From assembly GCF_002261215.1 (NCBI RefSeq), contig NZ_NEVS01000004.1, forward strand, positions 3,224,001 to 3,288,000: a DNA stretch of 64,000 nucleotides, read 5' to 3'. This document shows positions 46,518-54,083 of this stretch, one piece after another. Position numbers and translations under genes: made by a program. Under the pieces are notes generated by a model that was not told where the DNA came from, ran no database searches, and saw only the letters and a program-made list of their open reading frames with translations. The stretch comes from Bordetella genomosp. 11. GTDB taxonomy: Bacteria; Pseudomonadota; Gammaproteobacteria; Burkholderiales; Burkholderiaceae_B. Every line of letters starts with the position of its first letter. Within the stretch, counting starts at the first letter, position 1.

Positions 46518-46943
46518 ATGTTCAATCCGTCACGCGACCAAGTCCGCGAATTTTTCATCGAAGCCTGGCGCAAGCACAAGGCGGCGGAGGTCCAGACCCC
46601 GCTGGAATCCATGGCGGTGGACTGGATGGTGCAGCATCCCGAATACCACGGCGATCTCGAAAGCCCGGACGCGATGACCGCCGAGTACCCCGTCGAAAAA
46701 GGCCGCACGAATCCGTTCCTGCACCTTTCCATGCACCTGGCGATCGCCGAACAATTGTCCATCGACCACCCCCCCGGAATCCGGGCCGCCTACCAGCGGC
46801 TGGCCGCGCGGGGCGACGCGCACCAGGCGGTACATGAAATCATGGAATGCCTGGGCCAGGTCGTCTGGGAAGCCCAGCGGCTGGGCACGCCGATGGACAC
46901 CGACACGTATATCGACCTGATCCGGCAACGCGCGGAACGCTGA
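46518..46943 (+). CDS. DUF1841 protein
   Basis: 141 residues, helical and acidic. It matches the DUF1841 pattern: MFNPSRDQVREFFIEAWRKH, DWMVQHPEYH, PVEKGRTNPFLHLSMHLAIA, and EIMECLGQVVWEAQR. The family is widespread in beta- and gammaproteobacteria; no function is known to me. The His/Glu-rich helix HLSMHLAIAEQLSIDH hints at a metal or cofactor site, but this is speculation. It is divergent from icd. Confidence 0.9.
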   Translation: MFNPSRDQVREFFIEAWRKHKAAEVQTPLESMAVDWMVQHPEYHGDLESPDAMTAEYPVEKGRTNPFLHLSMHLAIAEQLSIDHPPGIRAAYQRLAARGDAHQAVHEIMECLGQVVWEAQRLGTPMDTDTYIDLIRQRAER

Positions 46944-47026
46944 AACGCGTGGCGCGAGCCATCGGCGCAACGGAGCGCGTCGCGGATGGCGGCGGGCATG
47001 CCCACCGCCCCACCGCCGGCGCATCT

Positions 47027-47389
47027 TTACTTGCGGGTACCCAGATCGCTGGGCAGGCTGGACAACCATGCCGCCACGTTGCCGATATCGGCATCGCTGA
47101 GCTGCACGGCGAACGCGCCCATGATGGGATTCTTGCGGATATTCGCCGTGGCCGGCGCGCCGGACTGCCCGCGCCGGTAGGCCTTCAGCGCATGCGCGAG
47201 ATAGTCTTCGTGCTGGCCGGCCAGGATCGGATACTGCGGATCCGTCGGCGACTTGGCGTCCGCGCCATGGCAGGACGCGCAGTTGAATTTTTCAAATACC
47301 GCCTTGCCGGCGGCCAGGTCTTCGCCGTGCGATGCCGATGCGGACAGGCCAAGAAGCACCCCGGCGAGGGTGAGGATCGTGCGTTTCAT
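47027..47389 (-). CDS. Small periplasmic cytochrome c (class I)
   Basis: 120 residues. Signal peptide (ILTLAGVLLGLSASASHG), single haem motif CASCH at about 37-41 with distal Met in KNPIMGAF, and a final helix DIGNVAAWLSSL. This is the c4/c5-like half-size fold used to carry electrons to oxidases. It sits 11 bp after another small cytochrome on the same strand, so the two form a pair that may act like a split dihaem cytochrome c4. Confidence 0.93.
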   Translation of the reverse strand: MKRTILTLAGVLLGLSASASHGEDLAAGKAVFEKFNCASCHGADAKSPTDPQYPILAGQHEDYLAHALKAYRRGQSGAPATANIRKNPIMGAFAVQLSDADIGNVAAWLSSLPSDLGTRK

Positions 47390-47400
47390 GGATGCCCCCG

Positions 47401-47754
47401 TCATTTGAGATTGGCGTAATACGCGGCGATATCGGCGATGTCCTGATCGGACAGGCTGCCCGCGACGGCATCCATGGTGGGATGGCTGCGCTCGCCCTTC
47501 TTGTATGCGTTGAGCGCGTTTTCTATGTATTTGGCATTCTGCCCGGCGATCATCGGTACGCGATAGACCTCGGGAAATGCGGTCTTGTAGTCGGCGATGC
47601 CGTGACAGCCGATGCACATCGAGACTTTGTCCCGACCGGCCTGGGCGTTGCCGCCCTTGGCGGCATCCGCGGCGTGCGCCACGCCGGCGCCCGCACAGGA
47701 AATCCAGACGGCAAGCAGGCAAGCCGTACGCAATACAGGGGTTCGCAACTTCAT
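47401..47754 (-). CDS. Small periplasmic cytochrome c (class I)
   Basis: 117 residues. Signal peptide (LRTACLLAVWISCAGAGVAHA), haem motif CIGCH, distal Met in TMDAV, and the closing helix DIADIAAYYANLK. Upstream gene of the cytochrome pair. It is divergent from moxR over 180 bp that contain CCATTG/CAATGG near 47871-47882. Confidence 0.93.
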   Translation of the reverse strand: MKLRTPVLRTACLLAVWISCAGAGVAHAADAAKGGNAQAGRDKVSMCIGCHGIADYKTAFPEVYRVPMIAGQNAKYIENALNAYKKGERSHPTMDAVAGSLSDQDIADIAAYYANLK

Positions 47755-47934
47755 GAATTGGCTCTTGATATGGCGACTTTGGTTGCTGGAACTTCTGGAA
47801 CTGCCTTGCTGAACTGCCCGCGGACCGGCCTCCCCCGGGCCGCAAACCGGTCGATTGTACGATAATTACTCCATTGCCAATGGCGGGGTCGGCCCGCCAT
47901 TGCCCCCTACCGGACAACACGAGGCCTTATCTTC

Positions 47935-48807
47935 ATGCCCGCAGCTTCCTCCCCGGCCACGCCGCGCTTCGAAGGCACGGACCGCTACGTCGCGACCGAA
48001 GACCTGAAACTGGCGGTGAACGCCGCCCTGACATTGCAGCGGCCGCTGTTGATCAAGGGGGAACCGGGCACGGGCAAGACCATGCTCGCGGAAGAAGTGG
48101 CCAGGGCCCTGGGCCGGCCGCTGCTGCAGTGGCATATCAAATCCACCACCAAGGCACACCAGGGCCTGTACGAATACGATGCGGTGTCGCGCCTGCGCGA
48201 CTCGCAGCTGGGCGACGAAAAAGTCCGCGACATCCGCAACTACATCGTACAAGGCGTGCTGTGGCAGGCGTTCGAGGCGCCGGAGCCCGTCGTGCTGCTG
48301 ATCGACGAGATCGACAAGGCCGACATCGAATTCCCCAACGATCTGCTGCGCGAGCTCGACCGCATGGAATTCCATGTGTACGAAACCCGCCAGACGATCG
48401 CGGCCCGTCACCGCCCCCTGGTCATCATCACGTCGAATAACGAAAAAGACCTGCCGGACGCCTTCCTGCGCCGCTGCTTCTTCCATTACATCCGCTTCCC
48501 GGACCGCGACACCATGCGCGACATCGTCGGCGTGCATTTCCCGCAGCTGCGGGCGGACGTCCTGCGCGCCGCGCTGGACACCTTTTTTGCCTTGCGCGAC
48601 GCGCCGGGCCTGAAGAAAAAGCCGTCGACGTCGGAACTGCTGGACTGGCTGCACCTGCTGCTGGCCGGCGACATCCCGGCCGGACAGATCGAAGCCCACG
48701 CCGCCACCGCGGTGCCCTTGATGGCGGGCGCGCTGCTGAAGAACGAGCAGGACATGCACCTGCTGGAACGCCTGGCCGCGATGACCCGCTCGGGCCAGCG
48801 CCGGTAG
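47935..48807 (+). CDS. MoxR-family AAA+ ATPase
   Basis: 290 residues. AAA core: Walker A KGEPGTGKTMLAEEV near 45, Walker B VVLLIDEIDKADIEF, sensor 1 VIITSNNEKDLPDAFLRRC, then helical lid. MoxR proteins act with a VWA-domain partner as chaperones for enzyme maturation or metal insertion; the VWA gene is next (29 bp on). The client is not evident here, but a CO-dehydrogenase-like (CoxD/CoxE) relationship could be linked with the molybdenum enzyme 6 kb away. That link is speculative. Confidence 0.93.
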   Translation: MPAASSPATPRFEGTDRYVATEDLKLAVNAALTLQRPLLIKGEPGTGKTMLAEEVARALGRPLLQWHIKSTTKAHQGLYEYDAVSRLRDSQLGDEKVRDIRNYIVQGVLWQAFEAPEPVVLLIDEIDKADIEFPNDLLRELDRMEFHVYETRQTIAARHRPLVIITSNNEKDLPDAFLRRCFFHYIRFPDRDTMRDIVGVHFPQLRADVLRAALDTFFALRDAPGLKKKPSTSELLDWLHLLLAGDIPAGQIEAHAATAVPLMAGALLKNEQDMHLLERLAAMTRSGQRR

Positions 48808-48836
48808 CGCGGCACCGCCGGGCCTCGGGTACCGCC

Positions 48837-50009
48837 ATGCTGATCGACTTCTTCTATCACCTGCGCGCGCACCGGCTTCCCGTGTCGGTGCAGGAATACC
48901 TGACCCTGCTGGAAGCGCTGCGCCAGCCCCTGATGCCGCCCACGCTGGACGAGTTCTACCACTTGTCGCGCATGGCGCTGGTCAAGGACGAAACCCTGTT
49001 CGATCGCTACGACCAGGCTTTCGCCGCCTATTACCGCGGCGTCGCGGCCACCCTGCCCCCGGACAAGCAGATACCCCTGGACTGGCTTATCAAGCAGTTC
49101 GAGCGCACGCTGACGCCGGAAGAAAAAGCCGCCATCCAAACCCACGGATGGGACAAGCTGATGCAGCTGTTCAAGGAACGGCTGCAGGAACAGACCGAAC
49201 GCCATGCCGGCGGCAGCAAGTGGATAGGCACCGGCGGCACCTCGCCGTTCGGCAATGGCGGCTACCACCCCGAAGGCATGCGCGTGGGCGGCGATTCCGC
49301 CGGCAACCGCAGCGCCGTCAAGGTGTGGGACATGCGCCAATTCCGCGACTACGACGACACGCTGGAGCTCGGCACCCGCAATTTCAAGGTGGCGTTGCGG
49401 CGGCTGCGCCGCTTCGCCAGGCAGGGCGCGGACCTGGAGCTGGACCTGGACGACACCATCGCCAGCACGGCGCGCAACGCCGGCCATCTGGACCTGCGCC
49501 TGGTGCCGGAGCGGCGCAATGCCGTGAAGGTACTGATGCTGCTGGACGTCGGTGGCAGCATGGACGACCATATCGCCCGCGTCGAGGAACTGTTCTCCGC
49601 GGCACGCAGCGAATTCCGGCATCTGGACGTCTATTACTTCCACAACTGCCCCTACGAGCGGTTGTGGCAAAGCAACCGGCGCCGCCAGAGCGACGGCTTC
49701 GATACCTGGGACATCCTGCGCAAGTACAACGCCGACTGGCGCCTGATCATCGTGGGCGATGCCACCATGAGCCCCTACGAAATCCTGCAGCCCGGGGGTT
49801 CCGTGGAGCACATGAACAAGGAAGCGGGCGCGGTATGGATGCAGCGCCTGCTGGACGCCTGGCCCAAGGCCGCCTGGCTGAATCCCGAGCCGACCGCCTC
49901 CTGGCCCTATCGCCAATCCATTGCGATCCTGCGGGAAATCATGCACGACCGCATGTATCCGGTCACCGTGGCGGGACTGGAGCAGGCCATGCATCTGCTG
50001 TCCAAATAA
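48837..50009 (+). CDS. VWA-domain protein (CoxE-like MoxR partner)
   Basis: 390 residues. The N-terminal half (about 1-160) has the helical region of CoxE-like proteins (LIDFFYHLRAHRLPVSVQEY). A Gly-rich linker follows (GTGGTSPFGNGGYHPEGMRV). The VWA fold is at about 230-385 with a MIDAS-like LLDVGGSMDDH; DxSxS would be typical, so here the second position is Gly. A DATMS metal-site segment is near 307. Works with the preceding MoxR ATPase, probably in the cytoplasm. Confidence 0.92.
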   Translation: MLIDFFYHLRAHRLPVSVQEYLTLLEALRQPLMPPTLDEFYHLSRMALVKDETLFDRYDQAFAAYYRGVAATLPPDKQIPLDWLIKQFERTLTPEEKAAIQTHGWDKLMQLFKERLQEQTERHAGGSKWIGTGGTSPFGNGGYHPEGMRVGGDSAGNRSAVKVWDMRQFRDYDDTLELGTRNFKVALRRLRRFARQGADLELDLDDTIASTARNAGHLDLRLVPERRNAVKVLMLLDVGGSMDDHIARVEELFSAARSEFRHLDVYYFHNCPYERLWQSNRRRQSDGFDTWDILRKYNADWRLIIVGDATMSPYEILQPGGSVEHMNKEAGAVWMQRLLDAWPKAAWLNPEPTASWPYRQSIAILREIMHDRMYPVTVAGLEQAMHLLSK

Positions 50010-50039
50010 GCGGCGGGCGCGGCATGTCCGGCGCCGTCC

Positions 50040-50055
50040 CGCGGGCGAAGCCCGC
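50040..50055. terminator. GCGGGC-GAA-GCCCGC hairpin between convergent genes
   Basis: A perfect 6-bp GC stem with a GAA loop lies between the VWA and GNAT genes, which converge. There is no T-tract on either strand, so intrinsic termination is uncertain. Confidence 0.4.
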
Positions 50056-50074
50056 CGTCCACCGCAAGCCTCGG

Positions 50075-50596
50075 CTAGCCGTCCACCGGATGGTTCGGCG
50101 TGTCCAGCATTAACTGGTAAAACGCCACGTCCAGCCAGCGGCCGAACTTGAATCCCGCCTGCCGCACGGTACCGGCATGCACGAAGCCCAGTTTTTCGTG
50201 CAGCGCGCAACTGGCCTGATTGGACGAATCGACCGCCCCGACCATCACGTGCAACTGCTGCGAGCGGGCCCGTTCGACCAGGGCGCGCATCAAGGCCTCG
50301 CCCAGGCCGCGGCCGCGATAGTCCCGGTTCACGTAGACGGAATGTTCCACGGTGTACTTGAAGGCGGGAAAGGCGCGAAAGGTGCCATAGCTGGCAAAGC
50401 CCATCAACGCGCCCTCGTCGTTTTCCATGCCGATCACCGGAAAACCGCCCTTGCGCTTGGTTTCGAACCACGCCTGCATCGTTGCCGCGGTACGCGGCTG
50501 GTATTCGTACAGGGCCGTCGACGTCAGGATGGCGTCGTTGAAAATTTCCAGGATGGCGCCGGCATGGCGCTCGTGGCTGCAATCGACCAGGATCAT
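50075..50596 (-). CDS. GNAT acetyltransferase, phosphinothricin/methionine sulfoximine (Pat/MddA) type
   Basis: 173 residues from ATG 50596. Motifs are typical: EIFNDAILTSTALYEYQPRT, GFASYGTFRAFPAFKYTVEH, SVYVNRDYRGRGLGEALMRA (acetyl-CoA pyrophosphate loop) and SNQASCALHEKLGFVHAGTV. Such enzymes acetylate amino-acid-like inhibitors. It is 26 bp after the exported protein's stop on the same strand. The open frame extends upstream but only over antisense of the neighbour. Confidence 0.92.
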   Translation of the reverse strand: MILVDCSHERHAGAILEIFNDAILTSTALYEYQPRTAATMQAWFETKRKGGFPVIGMENDEGALMGFASYGTFRAFPAFKYTVEHSVYVNRDYRGRGLGEALMRALVERARSQQLHVMVGAVDSSNQASCALHEKLGFVHAGTVRQAGFKFGRWLDVAFYQLMLDTPNHPVDG

Positions 50597-50622
50597 GGCG
50601 TAGTCATCGGCACCGGATTGGA

Positions 50623-51048
50623 TTATTTGGGCGCGGCCATCACTTCCGAATCCAGCCGCGAGCGCGGGAAGGCGTTGTCCGGATTGCCCGGGACGAATTC
50701 CACGACCATGGCCCGCTCGTGCTGGTAGACGAAATAGCGCGCGTTCTTCATGCCCGACAGGCGTACCGCGCGCGCCAGGGCGTCGATGTCGTTCAGGCTG
50801 AGCGCCGGATCCACCAGCACCGCGACCGGCGTGGCGGGCCCGCGCTTCTTGTCCTTCGCCACGGCCGCCAGCGCCATGCCCAGTTGTTTGCTGTCCAGCC
50901 GGCGCGCGTCCGCGTCCACCGTGTATTGCGGCGTTTTCGCGCCCTTGGCCGGGGGAAAGGTATCGACGACCACGGGCGAGCGCGCGGCGGCGGCGGCGCA
51001 CAGGCTCCAGGCGGCCAGCAGGAAAAGGATTTTCTGGAAAAGCTTCAT
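50623..51048 (-). CDS. Exported protein, ExbD/TolR periplasmic-domain-like (by eye)
   Basis: 141 residues with an N-terminal signal or membrane anchor (KILFLLAAWSLCAAAAARS). The rest could be a small alpha/beta domain: TPVAVLVDPALSLNDIDALA then MKNARYFVYQHERAMVVEFV, resembling the ExbD/TolR segment that reads a strand, helix and strand. There is no membrane-buried Asp of ExbD, so it would not be a motor protein. Function unknown. A 16-bp perfect palindrome lies 37 bp upstream (51085-51100). Confidence 0.75.
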   Translation of the reverse strand: MKLFQKILFLLAAWSLCAAAAARSPVVVDTFPPAKGAKTPQYTVDADARRLDSKQLGMALAAVAKDKKRGPATPVAVLVDPALSLNDIDALARAVRLSGMKNARYFVYQHERAMVVEFVPGNPDNAFPRSRLDSEVMAAPK

Positions 51049-51084
51049 CTCGAATTCAGTCCTCGTTGTGCGCTGCGTGATGCG

Positions 51085-51100
51085 TACCCGCGCGCGGGTA
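51085..51100. promoter_or_regulatory. 16-bp perfect palindrome
   Basis: TACCCGCGCGCGGGTA is fully self-complementary and lies 37 bp upstream of the exported protein and 145 bp upstream of the M16 peptidase. It could be a dimeric repressor site for either. The alternating purine-pyrimidine core could favour Z-DNA. Confidence 0.5.
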
Positions 51101-51245
51101 GGAATATACCTTGGCAGTATGCCGGCCCCAAACCGGCCCGCGCCCGGCCGACGTGAAATCCGCCACGGAACCCGCCCGGGCGGGCCGGAACCTATCGCGC
51201 CGTATACACTCCAACAAATTCATTCATCTGCAGGGAAACCGGTCC

Positions 51246-53999
51246 ATGCCCATATCCACCCCCGCATTGTCGCGCCATCTGAAGACATTGATTTTCTCGT
51301 CCTTCCTGGCGTTCCAGGCCGGCGCTGCAACGCTGCCGGAGGGCACGACGGAAGTCGCCTCGGTGGAGGGCATCACGGAATTCCGCCTGAGCAACGGGCT
51401 GCGCGTGCTGCTGGCCCCGGACGACTCCAAGCCGACCACCACCGTCAACATGACGTATCTGGTGGGATCGCGCAACGAGAACTACGGCCAGACCGGCATG
51501 GCGCACCTGCTCGAGCACATGATGTTCAAGGGTACACCCACCACCCGCAACGCGATGGGCGAATTCTCGCGCCGCGGGCTGGCCGCCAATGGGTCCACAT
51601 CGGGCGACCGCACCAACTACTTCGCCAGCTTCGCCGCCAACCCCGAGACCCTGGACTGGTACCTGGGCTGGCAGGCCGACGCCATGGTCAATTCGCTGAT
51701 CTCGCGCGAAGACCTGGACTCGGAAATGACCGTCGTGCGCAACGAGATGGAAAGCGGCGAAAACAGCCCCTTCCGTATCCTCATGCAGAAAATGGAAGCG
51801 ACGGCCTACCAGTGGCACAACTACGGCAAGGACACCATAGGCGCGCGGTCGGACGTCGAAAACGTCGACATCGCGCAGTTGCAGGCGTTCTACCGCGAGT
51901 ACTACCAGCCGGATAACGCCGTGCTGATCGTCGCCGGCAAGTTCAATCCCCAGGACACCCTGGACACGATCAGCAAGACGCTGGGCAAGCTGCCCAAGCC
52001 GACCCGCACCCTGCCCCGCGAATACACGGTCGAGCCGGTGCAGGACGGCGAACGCGAAGTCACGCTGCGCCGCGCCGGCGGCACGCCGCTGGTCGCTGCC
52101 ATGTACCACATCCCCGCCGCCGGCAGCCCGGATTTCGCGCCGCTGGACCTGGCAACGACCATGCTTTCGGATACGCCTTCCGGACGGCTGTACCGCGACC
52201 TGGTGCAGCGCAAGCTGGCGTCGGACGTCTTCGGTTTCACCATGGAACAGCGCGACCCCGGCGTGGCGCTGTTCGGCGCCCAGCTGGAGCCGGGCATGAA
52301 CCAGGACGCCTCGCTGAAAGCGCTGACCGGCGCCCTGGAATCCGTGGCACGTACGCCCTTCACCCAGGAAGAACTGGATCGCGCGCGCAGCAAATGGCTG
52401 CGCGACTGGGAGCAGACCTATAGCGATCCGCAGAAAATCGGGGTCGCCCTGTCCGAAGCCATCGCCAGCGGCGACTGGCGCCTGTTCTTCCTGCAGCGCG
52501 ACCGCATCCGCGACGCCAAGCTGGCTGACGTGCAGCGCGTGGCCACGGAATATCTCGTAGCCAGCAATCGCACCGCGGGCCGCTATATCCCGACCGCCAA
52601 ACCCCTGCGCGCGCCGGCCAACACGCGGGTAGACCTGAGCGACACGCTGAAGAACTACAAGGGGGATCCCGGCTACACCCAGGCCGCTGCCTTCGATCCG
52701 GCACCCGCCAATATCGACAAGCAGACGATCCGGCGCACCCTGTCCCTGCCCAATGGCAAGGTCGACGTCGCGCTGCTGCCCAAGCCCACGCGCGGGCACC
52801 GCGTGCGGGCCAGGCTGCTGCTGCAATTCGGCAATGTCGACACCCTGAAAGGCCAGCGCGCCGTGTCCGATGCAGTGGCCGACATGCTGGATCGCGGCAC
52901 CTCCAAGCTGTCGCGCCAGGCCATCCAGGACCGCTTCGACCAGTTGAAGGCGGACGTCAACTTCAGCGGATCCGGCACCAATCTGTCGGTGTCGATTTCG
53001 ACCACGCGCGACAATCTGCCCGCCGTCGTGGCCGCGGTGCTGGACATCCTGCGCAACGCCAATTTCCCGCAGGCACAGGTGGACGAATACAAGGCCCAGG
53101 CCGTCACCGCCATCCAGAATGCCATGAACGAACCCTCCGCCCTGGCGCTGCGCGCGCTGGCGCGCGAGGACAACCCGTGGCCCAAGGACGATATCCGCTA
53201 CGTGCCGACCTTCGAAGAATCCCTGGCCAGCGTCCGCGCCCTGTCGCATGACGTGCTGGCCCGCTTCCACAGCCGCTTCTACGGCGCCGGCACCATCGCG
53301 TTTTCCGCGGTCGGCGACTTCGATGCCGAGGCCGCCGAGGCCACGCTGAAGAAAGGCCTGGCGGGCTGGAAGCGCGGCGCGCCGTATACCCGGGTCCCCG
53401 AACCCTACCGCGCGATCCCGGCGCAGACCTTCGACATCCCCACGCCCGACAAGGCGAACGCCTTTTACGCCAGCCGCCTGCCCCTGCCCTTGCAGGACAC
53501 GTCGGCGGATTTCGCCGCCCTTTACATGGCGAACTACCTGCTGGGCACTTCGGAAACCTCGCGGCTGTGGAACCGCGTCCGGGAAAAAGACGGTTTGTCG
53601 TACAACGTACGCAGCAGCCTGTCGGTATCGTCCTACGAACCGCGCGCCAGCTGGACGGTCTACGCGATCTACGCGCCGGAAAACCGCCAGCGCCTGGAAC
53701 AGGCCATCACGGAAGAACTGGCGCGCGCCCGCAAGGACGGTTTCACCGAAGCGGAAATCCGCGACGGCATCGCCTCGCTGCTGAACTACCGGCGCCTGGC
53801 GCGCGCCCAGGACGACGTGCTGGCCAGCACCTGGATCGACTACATCCGCCGTGGCCGCACCTTCGCCTGGTCGGCCGACATGGACAAGCAGATCGCCGCC
53901 CTGACCCCGGCGGCGGTCAACGACGTCCTGCGCAAGTACCTGAAGCCGGAAGACTTCAGCACGGCGGTGGCCGGGGACTTCAGCAAGGCGAAGAAGTAA
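51246..53999 (+). CDS. M16-family zinc metallopeptidase, two-lobed, exported
   Basis: 917 residues with a signal peptide (LIFSSFLAFQAGAATL). First M16 domain carries the inverted zinc motif HLLEH (His87, Glu90, His91), with the further Glu in DSEMTVVRNEMES about 75 residues later. A second, inactive M16 domain follows from about 500 (FGNVDTLKGQRAVSDAVADM, GAGTIAFSAVGDFD). This pitrilysin-like layout covers peptide degradation in the periplasm or processing of exported proteins. ATG start with GGGAA upstream. The gene stands alone. Confidence 0.95.
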   Translation: MPISTPALSRHLKTLIFSSFLAFQAGAATLPEGTTEVASVEGITEFRLSNGLRVLLAPDDSKPTTTVNMTYLVGSRNENYGQTGMAHLLEHMMFKGTPTTRNAMGEFSRRGLAANGSTSGDRTNYFASFAANPETLDWYLGWQADAMVNSLISREDLDSEMTVVRNEMESGENSPFRILMQKMEATAYQWHNYGKDTIGARSDVENVDIAQLQAFYREYYQPDNAVLIVAGKFNPQDTLDTISKTLGKLPKPTRTLPREYTVEPVQDGEREVTLRRAGGTPLVAAMYHIPAAGSPDFAPLDLATTMLSDTPSGRLYRDLVQRKLASDVFGFTMEQRDPGVALFGAQLEPGMNQDASLKALTGALESVARTPFTQEELDRARSKWLRDWEQTYSDPQKIGVALSEAIASGDWRLFFLQRDRIRDAKLADVQRVATEYLVASNRTAGRYIPTAKPLRAPANTRVDLSDTLKNYKGDPGYTQAAAFDPAPANIDKQTIRRTLSLPNGKVDVALLPKPTRGHRVRARLLLQFGNVDTLKGQRAVSDAVADMLDRGTSKLSRQAIQDRFDQLKADVNFSGSGTNLSVSISTTRDNLPAVVAAVLDILRNANFPQAQVDEYKAQAVTAIQNAMNEPSALALRALAREDNPWPKDDIRYVPTFEESLASVRALSHDVLARFHSRFYGAGTIAFSAVGDFDAEAAEATLKKGLAGWKRGAPYTRVPEPYRAIPAQTFDIPTPDKANAFYASRLPLPLQDTSADFAALYMANYLLGTSETSRLWNRVREKDGLSYNVRSSLSVSSYEPRASWTVYAIYAPENRQRLEQAITEELARARKDGFTEAEIRDGIASLLNYRRLARAQDDVLASTWIDYIRRGRTFAWSADMDKQIAALTPAAVNDVLRKYLKPEDFSTAVAGDFSKAKK

Positions 54000-54032
54000 G
54001 CGGCAGGAGCCGCGCCGGCGGCGACCTGCCGC
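54000..54032. terminator. GCGGCAGG/CCTGCCGC inverted repeat after the peptidase gene
   Basis: Eight-bp arms around a 17-nt GC-rich loop directly after the peptidase stop. No T-run. Possible bidirectional end for convergent transcripts. Confidence 0.35.
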
Positions 54033-54083
54033 GCCCGCCGGCCGCGGCATACGGCCCGAAGCGCCGCGATACCGCTCGCGAGC

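Noticed and set aside
51192..54050. A 952-codon open frame on the minus strand
   Set aside because: Antisense to the M16 peptidase, which has a signal peptide and the HLLEH zinc motif; the antisense product has typical GC-shadow composition.
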